A stretch of DNA of 64,000 bases from assembly GCA_023957775.1 (NCBI GenBank), contig JAMLGR010000002.1, positions 1 through 64,000 of the forward strand. Direction: 5' to 3'. Position numbers and translations under genes: made by a program. How positions within the stretch are numbered: position 1 is the first letter of the stretch; every line of letters starts with the position of its first letter. The notes under the pieces are model-generated. The model did no database searches. It had not been told where the DNA came from and saw only the letters and a program-made list of their open reading frames with translations. Source of the DNA: Fimbriimonadaceae bacterium (GTDB taxonomy: Bacteria > Armatimonadota > Fimbriimonadia > Fimbriimonadales > Fimbriimonadaceae). Below, piece after piece: positions 53,761 through 62,784 of the stretch.

Positions 53761-55968
53761 ATGGCAGCGGTAGCAGGCACCGAAACAATCACGATTTCCA
53801 TCAACGGCGTCGACGTCGAAGTCCCGAAAGGGGAGCTGATCGTCGAATCCGTCAAGCGCCTTGGGCTTGAGATTCCCATCTTTTGCTACCACCCTCGGAT
53901 GAAGCCCGTCGGCATGTGCCGCATGTGCCTCGTCGAGGTCGGGTTCAAGCAGCAGGACGGCTCGGTGCGCATGATGCCCAAGCCCCAGGCGGGGTGCACC
54001 TTGCCCGCCTCCGAGAACATGGTGGTGCTCACCGACTCCGAGATGGTCCACCGCGACCGCAAAGGGGTCCTCGAGTTTCTGCTGATCAACCACCCCCTCG
54101 ACTGCCCGATCTGCGACCGTGGCGGCGAGTGCCCGCTGCAGAACAACACGCTCTACTACGGACCCTCCACCAGCCGGTTCGTCGAACTCAAACGCCACCT
54201 TCCCAAGGCCTTCCCGCTCAGCCAGTACGTGACGCTCGACCTCGAGCGGTGCATCCAATGCGGGCGGTGCGTGCGGTTCACCGAGGAGATTTCCGGGGAC
54301 TCCCAACTCGCCTTCCGCTTCCGCGGCGCGTCGATGCAGCCGTCCACATTCCAGCTCACCGATTTCGAGTCCAAGTTCAGCGGCAACGTCATCGAGATCT
54401 GCCCGGTCGGCGCCTTGACCAGCGCCAAATACCGCTTCCGCGCACGGCCGTGGGATCTCGAAACCAACCCCGCGATCTGCACCCTCTGCTCGAACGGCTG
54501 CAACATCTGGTTCGACCACCGCGTGGGCAAGCTCGTCCGAATCAACGGCCGCACCAACGAGGCGGTCAACGAGGAGTGGACCTGCGACCGCGGCAAGTTC
54601 GGCCACGATTTCTACAACAGCCCGAATCGTCTCACCCAGCCCCTCATCCGGAAGGAGAACGAACTCGTGCCCTGCTCGTGGGCCGAGGCGTTCGAAGCCA
54701 TCCTCGAGGGGTTCCAGGGCAAGGGCAACGAGGTCGGCGCGCTGGCGGGAGGCTCCCTGTCGAACGAGTCCCTGTTCATGCTCCAGCGTACGTTCCGCAC
54801 CCACTTCGATTCCAACAACCTGGATCACCGGTGGACGAAGACCCTTCCCTCCATCGACGACCGCCTCGATCGCAAGATGGGCGTCTCCTCGGTCCAAACC
54901 CGACTCGCCGCGTTTGAAGCAAAGACCAACCTCCTGTTGTTCGGCACCTCGCTCGCCGACGAGGAGCCAATCCTCTTCCTCCGCGTGCGCAAGGCGTGGT
55001 TCAACAATGCGGCGAAGGTCGTGGTCGCCAGCGCGGAAAGAACGGACGCCGACAGCTTCGCCCACCTCGTGCTCCGCTACAAGCCCGGCACCGAGAAGGC
55101 GCTCGCCGCGGGGCTGCTCGCGGCCGCGGTGAAGTCGGGCAAGGCCACGGTGCCTAAGCCGGTCGCGGACCAGCTCAAACCCGCCACGCCGGAGAAGACC
55201 GCTGAAATCACAGGCGTGCCCGCCGAACGGATCGTCGAAGCCGCGAACCTGATCGGCCAACACGGCGCCATCGTCTCGACGACCGCCCTCTACGATGTCC
55301 CGGAGGCCCAGGACACGCTCGAATTGCTGGCGGGCCTCGCGATGACCACGGGTGCCGAATTCAACTGTTTCGCGCGCGAAGCCAACGAACAGGGCGCCGA
55401 GGATCTGGGATTCCTTCCCGACAGCCTTCCCGGCCACCGCTCGATCCTCGAGGGGCTCGGACCCAAAAAGCCCGGACTCGGGACCCACGGCATGCTCAAA
55501 GGGTGCGCCGAGGGCACGGTGAAGGCCCTGTGGCTCGCCGGCGTCGATCCCTTCGCCAAGGCCGCCGATCGCGAGATCGTCCAAGCCGCTCTTGAGAACG
55601 TGGAGTTCCTCGTCGTGCAGGACGTGGTTGAAACCGAAGCGACCGCGTATGCGAGCGTCGTCCTGCCGATGGCCGCACCCGCCGAGTGCGACGGCACGAT
55701 GACCAACCTCGAGCGCCGCGTCCAGCGCATGCGCCCCGCGATTCCCGCACGCGGCGAGGCGAAACCCGCGTGGAGGACCTTCGCTGACCTGAACGTGCGC
55801 ATCAAGCCCGCCACACCCTTCTTCAACGCGGGCGAGATCATGGCGGAGATCGGGCGGACAGTCCCCTGGTTCGCGCCGGCGGACTACGCGAATTTGGACG
55901 GCGAGGGCGTGGTCGTCGCACCCTCCGCCAAGGGTCCCGCCGAAGGTAAAGTGGAAGACGCCGAATGA
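53761..55968 (+). CDS. nuoG: NADH-quinone oxidoreductase subunit G
   Basis: A 735-residue iron-sulfur subunit of complex I. The N-terminal [2Fe-2S] region has IFCYHPRMKPVGMCRMCLVEV. Then LLINHPLDCPICDRGGECPL, a ferredoxin-like stretch LERCIQCGRCVRFTEEI, and the molybdopterin-like domain starting ICTLCSNGCNI. The late part is the degenerate molybdopterin oxidoreductase fold typical of NuoG. It passes electrons from NuoF toward NuoI. Start ATG 53761 preceded by GGAAGGG. It is the first nuo gene here; nuoA-F are not in the window. Stop overlaps nuoH (ATGA). Confidence 0.95.
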   Translation: MAAVAGTETITISINGVDVEVPKGELIVESVKRLGLEIPIFCYHPRMKPVGMCRMCLVEVGFKQQDGSVRMMPKPQAGCTLPASENMVVLTDSEMVHRDRKGVLEFLLINHPLDCPICDRGGECPLQNNTLYYGPSTSRFVELKRHLPKAFPLSQYVTLDLERCIQCGRCVRFTEEISGDSQLAFRFRGASMQPSTFQLTDFESKFSGNVIEICPVGALTSAKYRFRARPWDLETNPAICTLCSNGCNIWFDHRVGKLVRINGRTNEAVNEEWTCDRGKFGHDFYNSPNRLTQPLIRKENELVPCSWAEAFEAILEGFQGKGNEVGALAGGSLSNESLFMLQRTFRTHFDSNNLDHRWTKTLPSIDDRLDRKMGVSSVQTRLAAFEAKTNLLLFGTSLADEEPILFLRVRKAWFNNAAKVVVASAERTDADSFAHLVLRYKPGTEKALAAGLLAAAVKSGKATVPKPVADQLKPATPEKTAEITGVPAERIVEAANLIGQHGAIVSTTALYDVPEAQDTLELLAGLAMTTGAEFNCFAREANEQGAEDLGFLPDSLPGHRSILEGLGPKKPGLGTHGMLKGCAEGTVKALWLAGVDPFAKAADREIVQAALENVEFLVVQDVVETEATAYASVVLPMAAPAECDGTMTNLERRVQRMRPAIPARGEAKPAWRTFADLNVRIKPATPFFNAGEIMAEIGRTVPWFAPADYANLDGEGVVVAPSAKGPAEGKVEDAE

Positions 55969-57329
55969 TCACCGATTGGATCGCCTCGCAAAGCGCATTC
56001 GTGCAGGCCCTGATCCGGGTCGTCTTCCTGCTCCTTCCCCTGCTGATGCTCGTGCCTGGGCTTATTTGGTGGGAACGCAGACTCCTCAGTTGGATGCAGG
56101 ACCGCATCGGGCCCAACCGCGTCGCCACCTACACGTTCGGCGAGAAGGCCGAGATGTGGGTGCCGGGGGGCAAGCTCCGGTGGACGTGGCCCAAGGGACT
56201 CCAAGGCAAGAAGCTGAAGCTTGCCGGTCTTCTGCAGCCCATCGCCGACGGCGTCAAGCTGTTCCTCAAGGAGGACATCACCCCGACGGCCATCGACCGC
56301 GTGATCTACTTCGTCGCCCCGGCCGTGGCCCTCTTTCCCGCCTTTGCCATCGCGGGGACGCTGCCGTGGGGCCCGAACCCACTCCTCACGCCGGTCGCCG
56401 ACGTCAACATCGGCATCCTTTACGTGCTGGCGGTCAGTTCCCTGGGTGTGTACGGCGTGGTGCTCGCCGGCTACGGGTCGAACAACAAGTATTCGCTGCT
56501 GGGCGGCCTGCGCGCCTCGGCCCAGCTCATCAGCTACGAACTCGCGATGGGCATGTCTCTGGCGGCCGTCGTGCTCGCCACCGGCTCGCTGAAGATGACC
56601 GAGATGGTCCGCGTCCAGGAAGAGCCGCTCTGGGGCGCGGTGCCGGCCCTGCAGAACTGGTTCCTGTTCACGCCGTTCGGCGCGCTCGCCGCTCTCATCT
56701 TCGTCGTGTGCGCGGTCGCCGAGACGAACCGCGCTCCGTTCGACCTTCCCGAGGCTGAAAACGAGCTGATCGCGGGCTACCACACCGAGTACAGCTCGAT
56801 GAAATTCGCCGTGTTTTTCATGGGCGAGTACGCGGCCATGTTCGTGTTCGGAGGCATCTTCGCGGCCGTGTTCCTGGGCGGCTACAACGTCTTGCCTCTG
56901 AATTGGGAGGTGCTCGCCGAGCAGTTCCCGGGCATGGCCGGCGCGTTCAAGGCCATGGGCACGCTGAACCTCGCGCTGGCGCCGATCTGGTTCCTGGGCA
57001 AATGCGTGGCGGCCATCACGTTCTACATCTGGCTGCGCGCGACCCTTCCGAGGCTCCGCTACGACCAGTTGATGTCGCTCGGGTGGCGCTCGCTTCTGCC
57101 GATGGCCGTCGCGAACTTCCTGGTCGTCGCGCTCTGGATCGTCTGCACCTCGGTCTACGGCCCGACCGGCGGTTGGATCGCGGTCGGGATCGCCGCGGTC
57201 GTGGTGATGGTGGGCGTCACCGCCATCATCCGTTTCAGCACGCGCACGTCGCCGATGAGTCGGCCGCGCACGATCCAACTCGTCGAGGGGCGAGGCATCG
57301 ATTACACCGAGGGGGTGGCGGGCAGCTAG
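55965..57329 (+). CDS. nuoH: NADH-quinone oxidoreductase subunit H
   Basis: A 454-residue membrane subunit that lines the quinone pocket of complex I. Family marks: WWERRLLSWMQDRIGPNRV, LLQPIADGVKLFLKEDITP, the conserved acidic stretch AETNRAPFDLPEAENELIAG, and WLRATLPRLRYDQLMSLGW. A loop insertion (EKAEMWVPGGKLRWTWPKG) after the first transmembrane segment makes it longer than the usual 330 residues. The ATG overlaps the nuoG stop. The next gene is nuoJ, not nuoI. Confidence 0.95.
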   Translation: MITDWIASQSAFVQALIRVVFLLLPLLMLVPGLIWWERRLLSWMQDRIGPNRVATYTFGEKAEMWVPGGKLRWTWPKGLQGKKLKLAGLLQPIADGVKLFLKEDITPTAIDRVIYFVAPAVALFPAFAIAGTLPWGPNPLLTPVADVNIGILYVLAVSSLGVYGVVLAGYGSNNKYSLLGGLRASAQLISYELAMGMSLAAVVLATGSLKMTEMVRVQEEPLWGAVPALQNWFLFTPFGALAALIFVVCAVAETNRAPFDLPEAENELIAGYHTEYSSMKFAVFFMGEYAAMFVFGGIFAAVFLGGYNVLPLNWEVLAEQFPGMAGAFKAMGTLNLALAPIWFLGKCVAAITFYIWLRATLPRLRYDQLMSLGWRSLLPMAVANFLVVALWIVCTSVYGPTGGWIAVGIAAVVVMVGVTAIIRFSTRTSPMSRPRTIQLVEGRGIDYTEGVAGS

Positions 57330-57347
57330 CCCGCGAGTCATGGGAGG

Positions 57348-57857
57348 ATGGATTTGGATTCGTCGCTGCTGATCTTCGGCGCGCTGGGGGCGGTCGCCGC
57401 GGCGTCCGCGGTCGGGGTCGTGGCATTCGGAAACGCGGTCCGCTCGGCCCTGTGCCTCGTGGCGAACTTCTTCACGCTCGCCTTCCTCTACTTCACGCTG
57501 AACGCGGAGCTGCTCGGCATCACCCAGGTCATCGTCTACACCGGGGCGATCATGGTGCTGTTCCTCTTCGTCATCATGCTGTTGAACATCGGCGCGCCCC
57601 AGGCGCTCACCGAGAAACGCGATCCCAGGCTGTTGGCGGGCTACGCCTTCGGTGCCGCGTTGTTCGCCCTGCTGTTCACGCAAGTGATCCTTCCCCTCAA
57701 GGACTTGAACCAACCGGGTTCGCCCGACGCCTACGGCTCGCCGCAGGCCGTCGGCCGCGCCCTCTTCACCGGCTACGTCTGGCCGCTCGAAATGGTGAGC
57801 GTCCTGCTCGTCATCGGCATCGTGGGATCGATCCTGCTTGCCAAGAGGAGGATCTGA
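57348..57857 (+). CDS. nuoJ: NADH-quinone oxidoreductase subunit J
   Basis: A 169-residue subunit with five hydrophobic segments: [67 protein letters not shown], and others. The [21 protein letters not shown] motif is diagnostic. GGGAGG sits directly against the ATG, so a TTG six bases later (57354) is a better-spaced start. It follows nuoH by 18 bases; nuoI, usually between H and J, is absent. Confidence 0.93.
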   Translation: MDLDSSLLIFGALGAVAAASAVGVVAFGNAVRSALCLVANFFTLAFLYFTLNAELLGITQVIVYTGAIMVLFLFVIMLLNIGAPQALTEKRDPRLLAGYAFGAALFALLFTQVILPLKDLNQPGSPDAYGSPQAVGRALFTGYVWPLEMVSVLLVIGIVGSILLAKRRI

Positions 57858-57858
57858 G

Positions 57859-58194
57859 TTGAGCGGCGTTCCTTTGATGGCCTACCTCGCGCTCGGCCTG
57901 TTCATGTTCACCACGGGCGTCGTGGGCGTGATCATCCGACGCAACCCAATCGTGATCTTCATGTGCATCGAGCTGATGCTCAATGCGGTGAACCTGACGC
58001 TCTTGGCTTTCGCCCGCTACCAGCCTTCCGCCGGGTCCGACCCCGTCGGGAGCGCGATGGCGGGCCAGATGATGGTGATCTTCGTGATGGCCGTCGCGGC
58101 GGCGGAGGTCGCGGTCGGCCTCGGCATCATCATGGCGATCTTCCGGCTGCGCCACGACATCGACATCGACGAAATGAATTTGCTTCGCGGATAG
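57859..58194 (+). CDS. nuoK: NADH-quinone oxidoreductase subunit K
   Basis: A 111-residue three-span subunit of the complex I proton channel. Segments: [38 protein letters not shown] with the conserved Glu, and the second Glu in [19 protein letters not shown]. It starts at TTG 57859 with GAGGAGG eight bases upstream, one base after the nuoJ stop. Confidence 0.94.
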   Translation: MSGVPLMAYLALGLFMFTTGVVGVIIRRNPIVIFMCIELMLNAVNLTLLAFARYQPSAGSDPVGSAMAGQMMVIFVMAVAAAEVAVGLGIIMAIFRLRHDIDIDEMNLLRG

Positions 58195-58197
58195 CGC

Positions 58198-60363
58198 ATG
58201 GACAATCCCTTCTCGCTGATCTGGTACGTGCTGTTCCTCCCGCTGGCGGGCTCGCTGATCCAAGCGTTGTTCGGCGGCGCGGTGGTGCGGCGCCTCGGCC
58301 CCGCGCAGGGCAAGCGGCTCATGGGCACGATCGCCGTGCTCCCCGTCGCCGCATCGTTCCTGATCGGCGTGGTGCTGGTCCAGCAGCTCACCACGATGCC
58401 CGTTCAGACGCGCCACGAGGTCGTGACACTGTTCGACTGGATCCAACTGCAGAGCATCTCGATTCCGTTCGAGGCCCTGGTCGATCCCCTCTCGATGACG
58501 ATGGTGTTGATCATCACGGGCGTCGGCGCCCTGATCCACCTCTATGCGACGGGCTACATGGGCGACGATCGCGACTACACCCGCTTCTTCACCTACCTGA
58601 ACCTGTTTATCGCTTTCATGCTCATCCTCGTGCTGGGCAACAACCTGCCGCTGCTGTTCATCGGGTGGGAAGGGGTCGGTCTCTGCAGCTACCTGCTGAT
58701 CGGGTTTTGGTACAAGGACCTCAACAACGCGCGGGCCGCCAACAAGGCGTTTATCGTCAACCGCATCGGCGACTGGGGGCTCATGCTGGGCATGTTCCTG
58801 CTGATGGTGGTGCTGGCGGGCAGCAAGGTCTCGCTGCAGAGCAACCACTACCTCAGCTACGAGGTGATCTTCGCAAACGCGGTGAACGCCCTGCGCGCGC
58901 ACCCCGAACTCGCCACGGCGATCGCGTTGCTGCTGTTCGTGGGCGCGTGCGGCAAGTCCGCGCAGTTCCCGCTCTACTTCTGGCTCCCGGACGCGATGGC
59001 GGGCCCGACGCCCGTCTCCGCTCTCATCCACGCCGCCACGATGGTCACCGCCGGCGTCTACCTGCTGAACCGCATGCACGTGCTGTTCGAACTGTCGCCG
59101 GTCGCCAGCGCGGTCGTCGCGATGGTCGGAGCCTTCACCGCCGTGTTCGCTGCACTGATTGCGTTCGGGCAGACGGACATCAAGAAGGTGCTCGCCTACT
59201 CGACGGTCTCTCAGCTCGGATTCATGTTCATCGCGTGCGGCTCCGGCGCGTACTGGGCGGGCATGTTCCACGTCACCACGCACGCGTTCTTCAAGGCGCT
59301 GCTCTTCCTCGGCTCCGGCGCGGTGATCTACGCGATGGCGCACGAGCAGGACATGCGGCGCTACGGGAATCTGATCAAGTACCTCCCCATCACCGCGGGA
59401 ACGATGATCGCGGGGTACCTCGCCATCGCCGGCGTGCCCGGCCTCGCCGGGTTCTACTCGAAGGAAGCGATCCTCGGGGGGGCGCTCGGGAACGAGCACG
59501 CGATTGCCGGCGGCGTGAACCTCGGCGCGGTCGCCGGGTGGGTCGGGCTCTTCGCGGCGATGCTCACGGCGTGGTACATGACCCGGCTCACGATGCTCAC
59601 GTTCTTCGGCAAGCAGGAGCGGTGGCGCGAACTTCCCGCCGAGGAGCACCACGAAGAGGCGCACGCGCACGACGCCCATGAGGCCCACGAGGAGCACGCG
59701 CACGAGGATCCCCACGGTTTCTTCTTCACCGACGAGGAGATGGCGGCGCGCCACGAGGAGCACGAGCACCACCACGCGCTGACCGGCGACCACCAGCCGA
59801 AAGAGGTCCCGCCGTCGATGTGGATTCCGCTCGTGGTGCTCGCGGTGCTCTCGATCGGCGGCGGCTACGTGCTGCACCAACACGAACTGCTGCAGAAGTG
59901 GCTCTACCCGAGCGGCCTGGCGGTCCTCGACCCCGCGCTCGTTCCCGGCCATCCCCACGCCCTGCCGCTGATGGCTCTCTCGATCTTCGCCGCAGGCCTC
60001 GGCCTGGCAGCCGGCCTATTCTTCTACTGGAAGGGGCTCCCCGCGAAGGAGACCTACGACGAGTCGAAGTGGAGCCCGTTCCGCAAAGCCGCGCGCGACC
60101 AGTTCGGCTACGACGGCGCCTTGATGGACGCGGGCGTGAACGGCGGCCGCGACATCGGGCTGGCGATGTGGAAGGGCGTCGACGTCGCCGTCATCGACGG
60201 CGCGGTGAACGGGCTGGCGTGGACGGTCGGACGCATCGGCGACCTCGTGCGCCGGGTCCAGACGGGCTTCGTGCGCTCCTACGCGCTGATGATGCTGCTC
60301 GGGGGGGTGGGGTTGCTCCTGTTCCTCCTGATGGAGCTTCGCAAGTTGGGAGGTGCGCAGTAG
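58198..60363 (+). CDS. nuoL: NADH-quinone oxidoreductase subunit L
   Basis: A 721-residue antiporter-like proton-pumping subunit with about sixteen transmembrane segments and the long lateral helix. Family marks: LFIGWEGVGLCSYLLIGFWY, PLYFWLPDAMAGPTPVSALIHAATMVTAGVYL, IKKVLAYSTVSQLGFM and HAFFKALLFLGSG. Between residues 482 and 540 is a loop unusually rich in His and Glu (HEEAHAHDAHEAHEEHAHED), a feature seen to varying degree in other NuoL proteins. It may bind metal. Starts three bases after nuoK. Confidence 0.96.
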   Translation: MDNPFSLIWYVLFLPLAGSLIQALFGGAVVRRLGPAQGKRLMGTIAVLPVAASFLIGVVLVQQLTTMPVQTRHEVVTLFDWIQLQSISIPFEALVDPLSMTMVLIITGVGALIHLYATGYMGDDRDYTRFFTYLNLFIAFMLILVLGNNLPLLFIGWEGVGLCSYLLIGFWYKDLNNARAANKAFIVNRIGDWGLMLGMFLLMVVLAGSKVSLQSNHYLSYEVIFANAVNALRAHPELATAIALLLFVGACGKSAQFPLYFWLPDAMAGPTPVSALIHAATMVTAGVYLLNRMHVLFELSPVASAVVAMVGAFTAVFAALIAFGQTDIKKVLAYSTVSQLGFMFIACGSGAYWAGMFHVTTHAFFKALLFLGSGAVIYAMAHEQDMRRYGNLIKYLPITAGTMIAGYLAIAGVPGLAGFYSKEAILGGALGNEHAIAGGVNLGAVAGWVGLFAAMLTAWYMTRLTMLTFFGKQERWRELPAEEHHEEAHAHDAHEAHEEHAHEDPHGFFFTDEEMAARHEEHEHHHALTGDHQPKEVPPSMWIPLVVLAVLSIGGGYVLHQHELLQKWLYPSGLAVLDPALVPGHPHALPLMALSIFAAGLGLAAGLFFYWKGLPAKETYDESKWSPFRKAARDQFGYDGALMDAGVNGGRDIGLAMWKGVDVAVIDGAVNGLAWTVGRIGDLVRRVQTGFVRSYALMMLLGGVGLLLFLLMELRKLGGAQ

Positions 60364-60364
60364 C

Positions 60365-62116
60365 ATGACTCCCACCGGTTTTGGCATCCTGACCCTCGTC
60401 ACGTTCCTGCCCCTGCTGTCCGCGCTGGTGCTGATGCTCGTCCCGAAGGAGAGCGTCACGATCCACCGTTACGGCGCGCTGCTCGCCACGGTCGCGACCT
60501 TCGGCGCCTCGCTCTACGCGTTTTCACAGTTCCACGGCGGGAGCTACCACTTCCAACTGCTCGAGTACGTGCCGTGGATTCCGAGCCTCGGGATCAGCTA
60601 CCTGGTCGGCGTGGACGGCATCAGCATCTGGCTTCTGCTGCTCACGACCTTCCTGAGCGTGATCTCCGTGTGGTTCAGCTTCTACGTGAACGATCGCGTG
60701 AAGGCGTACATGATCTTCCTGCTGATCCTCGAGACCGCGATGCTCGGGGTGTTCGTGTCGCTCGACATGATCGTGTTCTACACGTTCTTCGAGGCGTCGC
60801 TGATCCCGATGTACTTCCTCATCGCGATCTGGGGCGGCGTGCGGCGGTCGTACGCGTCGATCAAGTTCTTCATCTACACGTTCGCGGGCTCGATCTTCAT
60901 GCTCATCGGCATGATCACCCTTTATCGACTGTACGGCCAAGCCGTCGACGGCCCCGGTTCGTTCAGCCTGATCGACATTCAAGGGGCGGTGGCCAACGGC
61001 ACGTTGTGGAGCAACGCCGTGGGATTGCAGGCGATCGTCTTCTGGTCGTTCGCCATCGCGTTCCTCGTGAAGTGTCCCGTGTTCCCGTTCCACACGTGGC
61101 TTCCCGACGCCCATGTCGAGGCGCCCACGGCAGGGTCGATCATCCTTGCGGGCGTGCTCCTGAAGATGGGCACGTACGGGTTCCTGCGCTTCTGCCTGCC
61201 CCTGTTCCCCGACGTGATCCGCGACCAGGTGCCCTACATCATGGGCCTGGCGATCATCGGCATCGTCTACGGCGCGATCGTCGCCGCGATCCAGCCCGAT
61301 GTGAAGAAGCTGATCGCGTACTCGTCGGTCGCGCACATGGGCTTCATCCTGGTGGGCATCTTCTCCCTGACGCACACGGGCCTGATGGGCGGAGCGGTGC
61401 AGCAGCTCAACCACGGCATCAGCACAGGCGCCTTGTTCCTTCTGGTCGGGTTGATCTACGAGCGGCGCCATACGCGCCTTTTCACCGAATTCGGCGGACT
61501 GAAGGCGCAGATGCCCATCTACGCCGCGCTGTTCATGATCATCATGCTTTCGAGCGTGGGGTTGCCGGGCACCAACGGCTTCGTCGGCGAGTTCTTGGCG
61601 CTCATGGGCGGATTTGAGGCGGCCTTTGCGGGGCAGTTTGGGCTGAGCCTTCCGTTCGCCGTGATCGCGGCGGGCGGCGTGATTCTCGCCGCCGTGTACC
61701 TGCTCTGGATGTTCCAGAAGGTGTTCTACGGGCCGAACTCCAACCCGATCAACCAGCGCCTCAAGGACCTCAAGCCTTGGGAGATCGCCATGGTGGGTTG
61801 CCTCGTGGTGTTCGTGTTCTGGGGCGGGTTGTTCCCCAACACGTTCCTCAAGCCGATGGAGGCCAGCCTTGGCGCCGCGCGCATGATGGCGCTCAACCCC
61901 GAGTCGATGCGCCCGGCGTGGAACAACCTCCGCCAGGATATGGACGCACAGGGGAACCTCGTGCAGGGACAGGACCGCTCGCAAGACGATTTGGCGACGC
62001 CGCTGGTCGCGGGGAAGGACGGCGTGGAAGTGCTGGTTCCGGGTTCGTTCCACTTCCCGCTGAAGTCGCCCACGGAAGAGGTCGTCGCCGCGACGACGGG
62101 AGCGCCCACCCCGTGA
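60365..62116 (+). CDS. nuoM: NADH-quinone oxidoreductase subunit M
   Basis: A 583-residue antiporter-like subunit. Marks: YLVGVDGISIWLLLLTTF, MIVFYTFFEASLIPMYFLIAIWG, FPFHTWLPDAHVEAPTAGSIILAGVLLKMGTYG and KKLIAYSSVAHMGFI. A hydrophilic C-terminal tail (about the last 70 residues) extends beyond most NuoM proteins. The stop overlaps the next GTG by four bases (GTGA), coupling it to the uroporphyrinogen-decarboxylase-like gene rather than nuoN. Confidence 0.95.
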   Translation: MTPTGFGILTLVTFLPLLSALVLMLVPKESVTIHRYGALLATVATFGASLYAFSQFHGGSYHFQLLEYVPWIPSLGISYLVGVDGISIWLLLLTTFLSVISVWFSFYVNDRVKAYMIFLLILETAMLGVFVSLDMIVFYTFFEASLIPMYFLIAIWGGVRRSYASIKFFIYTFAGSIFMLIGMITLYRLYGQAVDGPGSFSLIDIQGAVANGTLWSNAVGLQAIVFWSFAIAFLVKCPVFPFHTWLPDAHVEAPTAGSIILAGVLLKMGTYGFLRFCLPLFPDVIRDQVPYIMGLAIIGIVYGAIVAAIQPDVKKLIAYSSVAHMGFILVGIFSLTHTGLMGGAVQQLNHGISTGALFLLVGLIYERRHTRLFTEFGGLKAQMPIYAALFMIIMLSSVGLPGTNGFVGEFLALMGGFEAAFAGQFGLSLPFAVIAAGGVILAAVYLLWMFQKVFYGPNSNPINQRLKDLKPWEIAMVGCLVVFVFWGGLFPNTFLKPMEASLGAARMMALNPESMRPAWNNLRQDMDAQGNLVQGQDRSQDDLATPLVAGKDGVEVLVPGSFHFPLKSPTEEVVAATTGAPTP

Positions 62117-62784
62117 CCGCGCGCGAGCGACTGACCGCGGCCTCGCGGGGCGGCCCCACGGATCGGCGCGCTGTGCTGCTGTGGCCATCCGGTTCGCGTT
62201 CGGATGCCGAGATCGTGCCGGTGGACGAGGTGGGCGCCGCGCTTTCGGAAGACCCGGACCGCATGGTGCTCGCCCACGTGCTGAGCCCGTTTGGCAGGGC
62301 TTTGGCGGACGGTTTCCCGCTCAACGAGTTGCTGACCGCCGACCCCGTTGCGGGCCAGCGCAAGTTGGAGGGCTACCTCGGCGAAACGCGGCAAGATCTC
62401 CACACCGCGATGGAGTTCGGGGCCGACGGCGTCTTCTACCAGCTGGAGGGGGCGCACCCGGCGGCGGCGACGCCGATGCAGTACGGCGGCTTCTACCTCG
62501 AGCTCGACCGCGCCCTTCTCGGCGAGGTGGGAGAGGCTCGCCTCAATGTGATGTACGTCGCGGGCGGCCCCGAGCCGTATCTCGATTTCGTCGCCGACCT
62601 GCCCGCGCATCTGTTCGCTTGGGACGTCGAGACGTCGGGCATCGCCGCCGACGCCGTGCGCCCCATGCGCAAGGGGGCGCTCGCAGCCTCCGATCCCGCG
62701 GCCGAGGTGCTGTTCGCCGACGACTGGGTTCGCATCCAGGCGTGGGCCGAGAACGGATCCGATCTGGAAACCACCCATGTTTGA
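62113..62784 (+). CDS. Uroporphyrinogen-decarboxylase-like protein inside the nuo operon
   Basis: A 223-residue soluble protein starting at GTG 62113, overlapping nuoM by four bases and nuoN by eight. The opening TARERLTAASRGGPTDRRAVLLWPSG and the segment AMEFGADGVFYQLEGAHPAAATPMQYGGFYLELDR resemble the URO-D superfamily, but it is about two-thirds the usual length, lacks the early substrate-binding region, and the usual active-site Asp is not evident. It may be a diverged or truncated relative with a new role in complex I assembly or a substrate unrelated to haem. The tight overlaps argue that it is expressed with the complex. Confidence 0.72.
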   Translation: MTARERLTAASRGGPTDRRAVLLWPSGSRSDAEIVPVDEVGAALSEDPDRMVLAHVLSPFGRALADGFPLNELLTADPVAGQRKLEGYLGETRQDLHTAMEFGADGVFYQLEGAHPAAATPMQYGGFYLELDRALLGEVGEARLNVMYVAGGPEPYLDFVADLPAHLFAWDVETSGIAADAVRPMRKGALAASDPAAEVLFADDWVRIQAWAENGSDLETTHV

